Source: Oceanobacillus timonensis | Lineage (GTDB): Bacteria > Bacillota > Bacilli > Bacillales > Amphibacillaceae | Assembly (NCBI RefSeq): GCF_900166635.1 | Contig: NZ_LT800497.1 | Location: 1,030,303-1,094,302, forward strand | DNA length: 64,000 bases | Direction of reading: 5' to 3' | Shown: in pieces, positions 8,427 to 16,986 of the stretch | Layout: each line of letters starts with the position of its first letter | Position numbering within the stretch: position 1 is the stretch's first letter | Notes under the pieces: model-generated | Database searches by the model: none | Seen by the model: only the letters and a program-made list of their open reading frames with translations | Told to the model about the DNA's origin: nothing | Made by a program: the position numbers and the translations under genes

Positions 8427-10496
8427 TTAGGCAAACACATCCATTGCCTGTTCAAATAACTGTAATTGGCTGTTCCTTGCTTCCTTGGATTCAACATAAG
8501 CGTATGTGCCATCTTTTGCTTGTTGTCTCGCTTTTTCGGTATCATGAAGCATGATATCGAGTATATCGTAAATGCGCTCTTTTATCCGCTGTTCATAGAT
8601 GGGAAACATCAGCTCTACCCGTTTATTCATATTCCGCGTCATTAAATCGGCTGATGACAAGAATGTATTCATCGCACCATTATGATGGAACAGATAAATA
8701 CGGCTGTGTTCCAAAAAGCGTCCAACAATGCTGATGACCCGAATATTTTCGCTTATATCTGGTATACCAGGGCGCAGACAACAGATACCGCGGACAATCA
8801 AATCGATTTGCACGCCGGCCTTGGAAGCTTCATAAAACTTTTTAATCAGCGGTTTATCTGTTAAGGAGTTCATTTTGGCAATAATCCGTCCATTTTTATA
8901 TTGTTTATGAAACTGGATTTCCTGATCAATAAACTTGATTAAATCTTTTTGGATATCGAAAGGAGCCATCGACAAGTGATAGAAATCAGGTTTTTCCGTA
9001 TAACCGCTCAAATAATTAAAGAAATTCGTTGCATCAATGCCATATTTTCTTTTCGTTGTTAAATAGGACATATCAGTATAAAATTTAGCGGTCTGGTCAT
9101 TATAATTTCCGGTTCCAAGGTGCACGACACGTTCCACCCGGTTATCATGCTTCCGGACGATCAATGTAATTTTACTATGCGTTTTTAACGAAATCATGCC
9201 GTAGATAACATGGCAACCGGCAATTTCCAATTGTTTAGCCCACTCTACATTATTTGCTTCGTCAAAACGTGCTTTCAATTCTACCAATACAGTGACTTGT
9301 TTCCCATTTTCAGCGGCCCGTTTTAAGCTGGCAATAATCGGCGAGTCTCCACTAACGCGATAAAGTGTCTGCTTAATAGCCAATACGTCTGGATCATCGG
9401 CAGCTTCCCGCATTAAATCAACAATTGGTTCAAAAGATTCGTATGGATGATGGAGAAAGAGGTCTCTTTTTCGGACTGCTTCCAAGACAGATTCATCTTC
9501 ATGAATGTCTTGTGCCGGCTGTGGAATAAATGTTTCATAAATAAGTTGTTCATAATCATGCTTGATTTGATCATAGAAATCATTTAAGCAGGTTAAATCC
9601 AGCGGTCCGTCCACAATATATAAGTCTTTCTCATGAATTTCCAGGTCATGAAGTAAAAAGGAAATGATGGTCGGATTCTGATCTGCAGCACGCATCTCTA
9701 AACGGACAGCTGCTCCGAATTTCCGTTTCTTCAGCTCTTTTTCAATTTCCTTTAGTAAATCATGCGCACTGTCCTCATGGATATTCATATCTGCATTTCT
9801 GGTAATACGGAAGGTGCTGGATGAAAGCACACGATATCCTTGAAAAAGCTTATGAATAAAAAAGCTGATAAGATCTTCTAACAGAACATAATGATGTTCT
9901 TGCTCAATCTGGATGAACCGGTTTAACAACGCAGGTACCTGAACAATGGCTGTTTTCTTATGATTCTGTTCTTGTTCATATTCATCTTCTAATTGAATAG
10001 CAAGGTTTAACGATTTATTTAACAGCATCGGAAATGCACGATAGGCATCGATGGCCATCGGCGTAAGAATCGGATAAATGTGTTCATCAAAGTATTGCTC
10101 TAAATGATATAAAGCATCTGCTGATAAATCATCCATCTCTAAGAGACGAATCTCCTGTTTCTCTAATTCTTTTTTTAATTGCTTGTATTGTTTATACTGC
10201 TGCTTTACCAGCTCGTGATTTAATGCTGCAATGGCAGCCAGCTGCTGCTTCGGCGTTAAATTTGACTTGTCATCCGGACGATTAAAATCAGCTTTTACTT
10301 GATCTTTTAATCCAGCAACACGCACCATAAAAAATTCATCCAAGTTTGAGGAGAATATAGATAAAAATCGTAGCCTTTCGAGCAATGGATTGCCACTGTC
10401 CATAGCTTCTTCCAATACACGTTTATTAAAAGAGAGCCAACTCAGCTCCCTGTTATTGTAGGAGGCGGATGAGCTGTTTTTCATTTGTTTTTCCAT
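8427..10496 (-). CDS. ppk: Polyphosphate kinase 1
   Basis: 689 residues, normal for PPK1. It polymerises the gamma-phosphate of ATP into inorganic polyphosphate, reversibly. The N-terminal domain opens with NRELSWLSFNKRVLEEA; the PLD-like catalytic halves hold H440 in KTHSKITLIVRK (the phosphorylated His of the family) and RFLEHSRIYLFHHNG near residue 600. VHLGTGNYND and ELKARFDEANN are also family signatures. AAGGGAGGG precedes the ATG. The ppx gene lies upstream on the same strand, 189 bases away, but ppk has its own promoter with PhoP-box-like repeats, so phosphate-starvation control is likely. Confidence 0.96.
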   Translation of the reverse strand: MEKQMKNSSSASYNNRELSWLSFNKRVLEEAMDSGNPLLERLRFLSIFSSNLDEFFMVRVAGLKDQVKADFNRPDDKSNLTPKQQLAAIAALNHELVKQQYKQYKQLKKELEKQEIRLLEMDDLSADALYHLEQYFDEHIYPILTPMAIDAYRAFPMLLNKSLNLAIQLEDEYEQEQNHKKTAIVQVPALLNRFIQIEQEHHYVLLEDLISFFIHKLFQGYRVLSSSTFRITRNADMNIHEDSAHDLLKEIEKELKKRKFGAAVRLEMRAADQNPTIISFLLHDLEIHEKDLYIVDGPLDLTCLNDFYDQIKHDYEQLIYETFIPQPAQDIHEDESVLEAVRKRDLFLHHPYESFEPIVDLMREAADDPDVLAIKQTLYRVSGDSPIIASLKRAAENGKQVTVLVELKARFDEANNVEWAKQLEIAGCHVIYGMISLKTHSKITLIVRKHDNRVERVVHLGTGNYNDQTAKFYTDMSYLTTKRKYGIDATNFFNYLSGYTEKPDFYHLSMAPFDIQKDLIKFIDQEIQFHKQYKNGRIIAKMNSLTDKPLIKKFYEASKAGVQIDLIVRGICCLRPGIPDISENIRVISIVGRFLEHSRIYLFHHNGAMNTFLSSADLMTRNMNKRVELMFPIYEQRIKERIYDILDIMLHDTEKARQQAKDGTYAYVESKEARNSQLQLFEQAMDVFA

Positions 10497-10542
10497 GGAA
10501 CACCCTCCCTTTTAAGGTCCTATATATATCATAATCCTTTTC

Positions 10543-10581
10543 AATATAAAGTATGTTAAAGGGATGTAAAGTTTATGTGAA
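10543..10581 (-). promoter_or_regulatory. Pho-box-like promoter of ppk
   Basis: Read on the minus strand: TTCACA-N5-TTTACA-N5-TTAACA-N5-TATATT, four hexamers at an exact 11-base period. The TTTACA also makes a 16-base-spaced promoter with TATATT (10543-10548). TT(A/T/C)ACA repeats at 11-base steps are the PhoP~P site of Bacillus. Motif match only. Confidence 0.6.
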
Positions 10582-10685
10582 CATTCTGTTTTGCAGGAGA
10601 AGCTAAGCTGTTTTTTAATTAATCTCACTTGCAAAAGCGGTATGCAATTTAGAAAACGCCTATGCCTATAGTAAGAAGATACATT

Positions 10686-12212
10686 TTACAAAGTACGGAA
10701 TTCTAATTCAACATTTTTTCCGATTGCCTTTTCAAGATGCTTTTTCTGCTTTTCGGCCTGATATTCTTCCGGCATGGCATTTGCATTTGTGTAGATATAG
10801 ATTAGGACATGGTTTTTCTTCCATTGAAATGACATTTCTTCCACAACCTGTCTTTTGGTGGCATCCAGACAATAAGTGAATTTCAACAAGGACCCCAAAT
10901 CCAATAGCTTGTGACGCTCTTCTTTTAAGAACCATGATTTGTAGGGGTGGATAAATTGTTTAAAGATGGTTTTATTTTTATAAGAGGCAACAAGCGCCAG
11001 TTTTAGTCGTTCCTGATGTTCCAGTCCATCAATCGTACGGTTGGCAAGCAGATAAAAAGTATGTTGAGGACTGGATTCCGAATCGATATACTCCCCGAGA
11101 TTAAATAAAAGACTGGACATATTAAGCAATTCCCGATCCTGCTTGTCTAAATGAATCAACCCGTTGTCCTTGCAAAAATCAAATAGCTGGTTGGTTAACT
11201 TTTGGATGTGTTTGATGTGTTTTTTGTTTAAATGATAATCATTAACGAGCTCCTGGATGCTTTCCTTGAGCACATCCGGGTAGAGGGAAGCATCTGTTTC
11301 CTGAGCGAGGTGTTCATATAAAACGCCATCGCGGAGACCTTTCCGGCTCAAAACAAGGCTTTCTGCTTCAACAGTCTGGTAAAGACAGTGGAAGACTTCG
11401 ATTGCTGGAATGATAATATCTGCCCGGTCTTTCGTCAGTCCGTCCACTTTTGCTAATTTATTTGGTTTTAAAGAGGTTAAATAGTTGCTGACCTCCACCA
11501 TATCTTTTTGGAACATTTGATATTCATGCAGACCGGCCAGGGGATAGGACTCCAGATTTTGGTGAATTTGTGCCATATTACGGGCGCTTCCGCCAATGGC
11601 TACTAATTTTACTTCTTTATTTTCAAGCCATGGAAGTGTTGCAAATTGTTTTTTTAGATAGGAACGCAGTTTTTTTAATTCCTGGGTTGTTGGAACAGGA
11701 TCTTGGAAGAAGTCCTTTAAAGTAAGGGCGCCAAAAGGAAAGCTGTGTGATTCTTTCAATTCCCGGTTTTGGAAATAAGTCACTTCTGTACTACCACCGC
11801 CGATATCCACGGTAACGCCTTCCTTTATAGAGGTAGAATGAACAACGGCTAAATAGCCATAGTACGCCTCTTCCTCTTCACTGAAAATACGAATATTTAA
11901 ACCGGTTTTTTGAACAATCTGCGTTTCTATTTCTTCTTTATTTTCAGCCTGTCGAATGGCAGCTGTAGCCGCACAAATCGTATCCTGTAAGGCATAGGTA
12001 GCGAGTACTTCCTGAAAGCTTTTCAGCGTATTGATTAAAAGATCTATCCCGTCCTGGTTTAACGTATTGTCTTCTTCTAAGAAAGTTCGCAGCCTGGTGG
12101 AGGCTTTTACGTTTTCAATCTCTTTCAGGCGGTTACTCTTGGTTTTTTCGTAAATGACTAAACGCATGGTGTTGGAGCCGATGTCAATGATGGCGTAGTG
12201 TTGCTTTGTCAT
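10686..12212 (-). CDS. ppx: Exopolyphosphatase (Ppx/GppA family)
   Basis: I start the protein at the Met at 12212 (508 residues): AGGTGAT precedes it, and it begins MTKQHYAIIDIGSNTMRLVIYE, the phosphate-1 motif of the ASKHA fold. The longer frame to 12386 has no ribosome site and a non-family N-terminus. GVTVDIGGGSTEVTYF is the phosphate-2 motif and VAIGGSARNMAQIH the adenosine-type motif. The C-terminal ~190 residues resemble the helical HD-like extension of long Ppx proteins. The enzyme hydrolyses polyphosphate or pppGpp. The ppx-ppk pairing supports polyphosphate turnover. Confidence 0.93.
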   Translation of the reverse strand: MTKQHYAIIDIGSNTMRLVIYEKTKSNRLKEIENVKASTRLRTFLEEDNTLNQDGIDLLINTLKSFQEVLATYALQDTICAATAAIRQAENKEEIETQIVQKTGLNIRIFSEEEEAYYGYLAVVHSTSIKEGVTVDIGGGSTEVTYFQNRELKESHSFPFGALTLKDFFQDPVPTTQELKKLRSYLKKQFATLPWLENKEVKLVAIGGSARNMAQIHQNLESYPLAGLHEYQMFQKDMVEVSNYLTSLKPNKLAKVDGLTKDRADIIIPAIEVFHCLYQTVEAESLVLSRKGLRDGVLYEHLAQETDASLYPDVLKESIQELVNDYHLNKKHIKHIQKLTNQLFDFCKDNGLIHLDKQDRELLNMSSLLFNLGEYIDSESSPQHTFYLLANRTIDGLEHQERLKLALVASYKNKTIFKQFIHPYKSWFLKEERHKLLDLGSLLKFTYCLDATKRQVVEEMSFQWKKNHVLIYIYTNANAMPEEYQAEKQKKHLEKAIGKNVELEFRTL

Positions 12213-12365
12213 CTGTATCACCTGCTTTCTCAAATTATTGCTTTCATTGTACCATACCTTAACGAAAATGATGTTGTGAGAGAATGCGTTTTCTCTATTT
12301 GTGTAATAAAGAAATGGTTCGTATTCATGGAAGAAGGACAGTCCAATGGAGGGGACCAAGCCCAT

Positions 12366-12392
12366 ACGTTTTTTGGGTAAATGCATATATTA
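12366..12392 (+). promoter_or_regulatory. SigK-like promoter of the Gly/Tyr-rich protein
   Basis: AC (12366-12367), 16 bases, then CATATATTA (12384-12392), which fits the SigK pattern AC-N16/17-CATANNNTA. It lies 35 bases before the start codon. The consensus is short, so chance is possible. Confidence 0.45.
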
Positions 12393-12426
12393 AATGGGAT
12401 ATGAATAGGGGAGGAGCGAATGTAAA

Positions 12427-12726
12427 ATGCATGAGATGCATCAATTTCCTGAAGAACAAATGAATCAGCATGGGGGGACGGATTCCCGGCTCTTTTTTGG
12501 AGGAGGGCCCGGCTTCTGGGGATCGGGATTTTATGGTCCAGGATTTTATGGACCTGGTTTCTTTGGTCCCGGGTATGGACCTCCATTTTACGGAAATCCA
12601 GTTTTCCAATATGGTGTTCCCTTTCTGGGCGGGGTAATCACTGGTATGGCTATTGATCAATTTCCTCGACATGCCCATCCATATGGGCATCCAGCATCCT
12701 ATTGGCAAGGAAATCATTCTGTTTAA
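12427..12726 (+). CDS. Small Gly/Phe/Tyr/Pro-rich repeat protein, possible spore coat protein
   Basis: 99 residues. GGGGAGGAGCG lies ahead of the ATG. After a His/Gln-rich N-terminus (MHEMHQFPEEQMNQHGG) there is a short aromatic repeat, FYGPGFYGPGFFGPGYGPP (about 38-56), then a mildly hydrophobic stretch FLGGVITGMAIDQF and a His/Pro-rich tail. Repeats of G-F/Y-x-G-P are common in spore coat or cell-surface proteins, and the SigK-like promoter fits a mother-cell coat protein. No family is recognised with certainty. It is divergent from ppx. Confidence 0.65.
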   Translation: MHEMHQFPEEQMNQHGGTDSRLFFGGGPGFWGSGFYGPGFYGPGFFGPGYGPPFYGNPVFQYGVPFLGGVITGMAIDQFPRHAHPYGHPASYWQGNHSV

Positions 12727-12756
12727 ATCAAGCATAAATTAATCTCTTTTGTGTTG

Positions 12757-12843
12757 CGAGTCGTATGAGATATACTAAATGGCACATTCATGCGACTCAG
12801 TCAACCAAATGGCTGTATTTTCATTTATACCTCCATTTGGTTG
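12757..12843. repeat. Two adjacent inverted repeats in the ppx/pxp intergenic region
   Basis: GAGTCGTATGA ... TCATGCGACTC (10 of 11 pair), then a perfect CAACCAAATGG (12802-12812) / CCATTTGGTTG (12833-12843) with a 20-base loop. No T-run follows the second. The 12727-13046 stretch holds these hairpins and AT-rich sequence before the pxp operon; no gene was seen. Confidence 0.55.
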
Positions 12844-13046
12844 AAAACTGGACTTGCTACGTTTTCTTGTTTTAAAAAAGGGAATAGACGTAATACGGAT
12901 TATATGTGTTTAGTATATTCGGGCCATGATAAGGAATGAAAAGGTAATAAGAAGATAATTATAATCGATGAAATAATCAGAAATATTATCGCAAGGGATA
13001 AATAGTAACATGTCTCGCAGAAAAGCGTTGAGGGGAGGAAGTTCAT

Positions 13047-13775
13047 GTGAGCCTTTTGCCAAATGCAACATTTCATCCTTTAAGTGAACGGGCCATTATT
13101 ATCACTTTAGGAGAGGGCATTGATCCACAGCTGCATGCTTATGTTCAAAAAGTGATGACAGCTTTAAATGAAAACCCTTTCGAAGGGTATATCGAATCGG
13201 TTCCGAGTTATACAGGGGTTACGGTGTTTTATGATCCAATAAAGGTTCGAAAAAACACGTATCCTAAAGCGAAAATTCATAAAACAGTTATGGGATGGCT
13301 GGAAGAAAGAGTAAAGGAGGCAGGAAAGAAATATACTTCAAACAGCAAGCAGCATATTGTCGAGGTTCCCGTTTGCTATGGCGGAGATTTTGGTCCGGAC
13401 TTAAGCGACGTGGCAGAGAAGAATGAGTTAAGCGAAGAAGAAGTTATTCAGATTCATGCAAACGGGGAGTATCTGGTTTATATGATTGGTTTCGCACCGG
13501 GTTTTCCGTTTATTGGCGGGATGTCGGAAGAAATTGCGACCCCGAGGAAAGAAAAACCCAGAGAACTCGTACCAGCCGGTGCTGTTGGAATTGCGGGGGC
13601 CCAGACAGGAGTTTATCCATTTGCGACGCCGGGAGGATGGCAACTAATCGGACAGACGCCCATCACTTTGTTTGATGTGGACCGGGAACAGCCGAGCCTT
13701 TTGAAGTCAGGTGATATGGTGAAGTTCAAGCCAATCTCCCGGAAGGAATATGAGGAGCAAAAGGAGGCGAGGTAA
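13047..13775 (+). CDS. pxpB: 5-oxoprolinase subunit PxpB (KipI)
   Basis: 242 residues, GTG start with GAGGGGAGGAA 7 bases upstream. Family marks are SERAIIITLGEGIDP near the N-terminus, HIVEVPVCYGGDFGPDL, YLVYMIGFAPGFPFIGGM and VPAGAVGIAGAQTGVYPFATPGGWQLIG. With PxpC and PxpA it forms the ATP-dependent 5-oxoprolinase that opens pyroglutamate to glutamate. In Bacillus subtilis the protein was first called KipI, an inhibitor of sporulation kinase A; whether it does that here cannot be told. It is the first gene of a five-gene operon and its stop overlaps the next start by one base. Confidence 0.94.
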   Translation: MSLLPNATFHPLSERAIIITLGEGIDPQLHAYVQKVMTALNENPFEGYIESVPSYTGVTVFYDPIKVRKNTYPKAKIHKTVMGWLEERVKEAGKKYTSNSKQHIVEVPVCYGGDFGPDLSDVAEKNELSEEEVIQIHANGEYLVYMIGFAPGFPFIGGMSEEIATPRKEKPRELVPAGAVGIAGAQTGVYPFATPGGWQLIGQTPITLFDVDREQPSLLKSGDMVKFKPISRKEYEEQKEAR

Positions 13776-14791
13776 TGGACGTAGAGGTCGTAAAGCCCGG
13801 CATGTTAACGACAGTACAAGACAATGGGAGATTCGGTTTTTTGAACCAGGGAGTACTTCAAAGTGGGGCGATGGATCCCATTGCAATGCGTACAGCTAAC
13901 TTATTAATAGGCAATGATGAATGGGAGGCTGTACTTGAATTAACGATATCTGGTCCGGAGATTTGTTTTAAAGAAGATGCTCTTATCGCAGTAACTGGCG
14001 GTGGAATGAATCCTGTTGTGAATGGGAAGACTTTCTATCTTGGCTCACCAATCTTTATCCCAAGCGGACAGGTTCTTTCGTTTAAACCAACAGGGGTTGG
14101 AATACGAGCATATCTGTCTATTGCCGGAGGATTAAAGGTTCCGGAAATGATGAATAGTAAAAGCACCTATTTACGTGCCGGATTTGGGGGCTACCATGGA
14201 CGTGCGCTGCAAAAAAAGGACACCTTACAGATAGGGGAGTTAAGTGAAAGTGCTGCGAAGCGTAAGGACATGTTGGCTGATAAAGCAAATGGACAAGCCT
14301 ATGCACCAAGATGGGGAGCGGTTGACTTACGGCTCGACGACAAGGACCGGTATACGGTTCGAGCTTTTCCGGGTACGCACTTTGACTATTTTACAAAGGA
14401 GAGTCAGAAGCTTTTCTTTTCTGAAGCGTATTCTTTATCTACACAGGCTGATCGAATGGGTTTTCATTTTCAGTCGGAAAACATATTAAAACTCAAGGAA
14501 CCATTCAACGTTCTTTCCGAAGCGGTGGCGTTCGGTACGGTTCAAGTCCCCAATGAGGGGAAGCCGATGGTATTAATGGCGGATAGACAGACAACCGGAG
14601 GGTATCCAAGAATTGCCCAGGTCGCTGTTGTGGATTTGCCAAAGCTCGCGCAATTGCGGACGAATGAACAAATTCACTTTGAGCCAATTACGTTTGAGAA
14701 AGCAGAAGAACTGTATTTTCAACAAGAAGATGCCATGAAAGAACGAGCCATTGCCATTCAATTAAAGTGGGAAAATGAAGGAAATCAATAG
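13775..14791 (+). CDS. pxpC: 5-oxoprolinase subunit PxpC (KipA)
   Basis: 338 residues, starting in a TAATG overlap with pxpB, so translation is coupled. It is of the biotin-dependent carboxyltransferase-like family: MDVEVVKPGMLTTVQDNGR at the N-terminus, QSGAMDPIAMRTANLLIGND, and near the end MVLMADRQTTGGYPRIAQV, the ADRQTTGGYP signature. It pairs with PxpB in the 5-oxoprolinase complex. A 174-base gap with palindromes separates it from the next gene. Confidence 0.94.
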   Translation: MDVEVVKPGMLTTVQDNGRFGFLNQGVLQSGAMDPIAMRTANLLIGNDEWEAVLELTISGPEICFKEDALIAVTGGGMNPVVNGKTFYLGSPIFIPSGQVLSFKPTGVGIRAYLSIAGGLKVPEMMNSKSTYLRAGFGGYHGRALQKKDTLQIGELSESAAKRKDMLADKANGQAYAPRWGAVDLRLDDKDRYTVRAFPGTHFDYFTKESQKLFFSEAYSLSTQADRMGFHFQSENILKLKEPFNVLSEAVAFGTVQVPNEGKPMVLMADRQTTGGYPRIAQVAVVDLPKLAQLRTNEQIHFEPITFEKAEELYFQQEDAMKERAIAIQLKWENEGNQ

Positions 14792-14845
14792 CAATTAAAT
14801 AGAGAAAGGTTTTGCAAGAGACAGTCTTGGAAGGGGAACGGCCAT

Positions 14846-14891
14846 CGTTTTCCAACTAAAAATATTGGAAAACGAAGCATCTGATTCAGAT
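14846..14891 (+). promoter_or_regulatory. Hairpin plus palindrome inside the pxp operon
   Basis: Perfect stem CGTTTTCCAA (14846-14855) / TTGGAAAACG (14865-14874) with a 9-base loop, followed by the palindrome ATCTGA-T-TCAGAT (14879-14891). No T-run. It may be an operator, an mRNA-stability hairpin, or mark a second promoter for ycsI-ycsG-pxpA. Confidence 0.45.
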
Positions 14892-14965
14892 AATGTCATA
14901 CAAGTTGATTGACATGTACCAAGAAGCCCTTTTTGACAAGCTTATATCATGAAAGGATGGTTGCA

Positions 14966-15739
14966 ATGGAGGACAGAAAAAGCATTATAAAAAAGATTCG
15001 AGATGGAAGCTGGTCTGCTCCTACATCAGGAATCCTGCCCGGTTTTGCACAGGCGAATCTGGTTGTACTTGATAAAGCTGTGGCGTTTGAATTCTTGCTA
15101 TATTGCCAGCGAAACCCGAAGCCTTGTCCGGTACTTGATGTCACCGAACCAGGCAGAGCAGTGCCGGAACTTGCAGGCAAGGATTCCGATTTACGCAGCG
15201 ATATCCCGAAATATCATGTTTATCAAACTGGTGAACATGTGGAGACCGTTGAGCATATAGAACATTTTTGGACGGATACATCTGTTGCTTTTTTACTAGG
15301 GTGCAGTTTCACCTTTGAAGAGGCGTTAATTCATAATGGAATTGCTATCAGACATAACGAGGAAAACTGCAATGTGCCAATGTTTGAGACGAATATAGAC
15401 ACCGTGCCGGCCGGGTTGTTCAGCGGTCCGATGGTTGTAAGTATGCGCCCGATGAAACGGGCGGATGCCATCCGTGCTGTGCAAGTCACCTCCCGTTTTC
15501 CTGATGTTCATGGTGCACCGGTGCATATTGGAGACCCGAGTGCGATTGGAATAAAAAATATCACACAACCAGATTATGGGGATGCAGTGACATTAAAAGA
15601 AGGAGAAGTCCCGGTTTTCTGGGCTTGCGGAGTGACTCCTCAAGCAGCTGCAAAAGCAAATAAGCTTGATATGATTACGCATGCACCGGGGCATATGTTT
15701 CTTACGGATATAAAAAATGAGACATTAGGTGTCCTGTAG
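14966..15739 (+). CDS. ycsI: DUF1445 putative hydro-lyase (YcsI)
   Basis: The start at 14966 gives 257 residues, matching YcsI, and has GAAAGGATGG just upstream; the longer frame from 14909 adds a stretch not seen in the family. Typical elements are GILPGFAQANLVVLDK (about 22-37), FLLGCSFTFEEAL, IPVxN-like CNVPMFETN, MVVSMRPM and THAPGHMFLTDI near the C-terminus. The family is annotated as putative hydro-lyases without a proven substrate. It regularly travels with 5-oxoprolinase genes, which suggests a supporting role in pyroglutamate use. Confidence 0.9.
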   Translation: MEDRKSIIKKIRDGSWSAPTSGILPGFAQANLVVLDKAVAFEFLLYCQRNPKPCPVLDVTEPGRAVPELAGKDSDLRSDIPKYHVYQTGEHVETVEHIEHFWTDTSVAFLLGCSFTFEEALIHNGIAIRHNEENCNVPMFETNIDTVPAGLFSGPMVVSMRPMKRADAIRAVQVTSRFPDVHGAPVHIGDPSAIGIKNITQPDYGDAVTLKEGEVPVFWACGVTPQAAAKANKLDMITHAPGHMFLTDIKNETLGVL

Positions 15740-15760
15740 ATAGAGAAGGGAGGGCTCCAT

Positions 15761-16966
15761 GTGCATGGACAGCTGAGTGAGAAAGAACGAAACAGATTTT
15801 TACGCGGTGCGATTTTCTTGATGGCAACATCGGCCATTGGTCCGGCATTTCTAACGCAAACGGCGACATTTACTGATGAATTCATGGCGAGCTTCGCATT
15901 TGCAATTGTTGTCTCGCTTATCATTGATATCGGGGTGCAGCTTAATATTTGGCGTGTTATTTCTGTATCAGGGATGAGGGGACAAGAAATAGCCAATTTT
16001 GTATTGCCTGGTTTAGGTTTTCTGATTGCCGGACTTATCGTGTTTGGAGGCTTTGCATTTAACATTGCAAATTTAGGCGGAGCCGGTCTTGCCTTGAACG
16101 TACTTTTTGATCTCCCTCCGGCGCTCGGAGCTGGTATGACAGCTGTGATTACGATTATTATTTTCTCTATTCGAAATTACGGCAAAGTGATGGATCGTTT
16201 AATGCAGGTTTTTGGTGTGATCATGGTTATTATGACCGGATATGTTATGTTTACGACCAATCCACCGTATCAAGAAGCATTCGTTCGTGCATTTGTACCT
16301 GAAGATTATGTCATATTATTGCTGCCGATTGTCACCATCGTTGGAGGAACGGTCGGAGGCTATATTTCCTTTGCCGGTGGTCATCGATTGGTTGATGCAG
16401 GCGTAACTGGAAGAGAAAACGTCGGGTTTGTCAGTAAAGCGGCAAGTTACGGGATTTTAACAACCGGTCTCATGCGCCTATTTTTATTCCTTGCTTTTTT
16501 AGGTGTCGTTACTGCGGGATATACCCTTGATGAAAACAACCCTGCTGCAACTGCATTTCTCGTTGGTCTTGGTGATATCGGTTATTATATGTTTGGCATC
16601 GTCCTGTTTGTAGCGGCTATCAGTTCTGTTATTGGTGTCGGTTATACGAGTATTTCGTTCTTACGTTCCTTTCATCCTATTTTCGAAAAGTATAATAGTT
16701 GGTTTATTGCCGCTTTTATTGCAATATCTGCTGTTATTTTTATTTTTCTTGGAGAGCCGGTCCGGTTATTAATCATTGCCGGGGCATTGAACGGAATCAT
16801 CCTACCAATTATTCTCATCACCATTCTTATCGCATCTCGAAAGAAAAAAATTGTCGGTGACTATAAACATCCGACATGGTTGATTGTCTTTGGGGCAATT
16901 ACGGCTTTATTTACAATTGGTGCAAGTATCATCGCGCTGGAAGGGTTACTGGATTTATTTAAATGA
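15761..16966 (+). CDS. ycsG: NRAMP-family transporter (YcsG)
   Basis: 401 residues, GTG start behind GAAGGGAGGG. About 11 hydrophobic segments. The N-terminus, GAIFLMATSAIGPAFLTQTATFTDE, aligns with NRAMP helix 1 but shows A-I-G-P-A rather than the metal-binding DPGN of true Mn/Fe transporters, so divalent metal transport is doubtful. Members of this divergent subgroup sit in 5-oxoproline operons; I infer that it imports 5-oxoproline or a related acid. The gene lies between ycsI and pxpA with short gaps. Confidence 0.85.
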   Translation: MHGQLSEKERNRFLRGAIFLMATSAIGPAFLTQTATFTDEFMASFAFAIVVSLIIDIGVQLNIWRVISVSGMRGQEIANFVLPGLGFLIAGLIVFGGFAFNIANLGGAGLALNVLFDLPPALGAGMTAVITIIIFSIRNYGKVMDRLMQVFGVIMVIMTGYVMFTTNPPYQEAFVRAFVPEDYVILLLPIVTIVGGTVGGYISFAGGHRLVDAGVTGRENVGFVSKAASYGILTTGLMRLFLFLAFLGVVTAGYTLDENNPAATAFLVGLGDIGYYMFGIVLFVAAISSVIGVGYTSISFLRSFHPIFEKYNSWFIAAFIAISAVIFIFLGEPVRLLIIAGALNGIILPIILITILIASRKKKIVGDYKHPTWLIVFGAITALFTIGASIIALEGLLDLFK

Positions 16967-16986
16967 TATAGAGGGAGGAGTTTACT

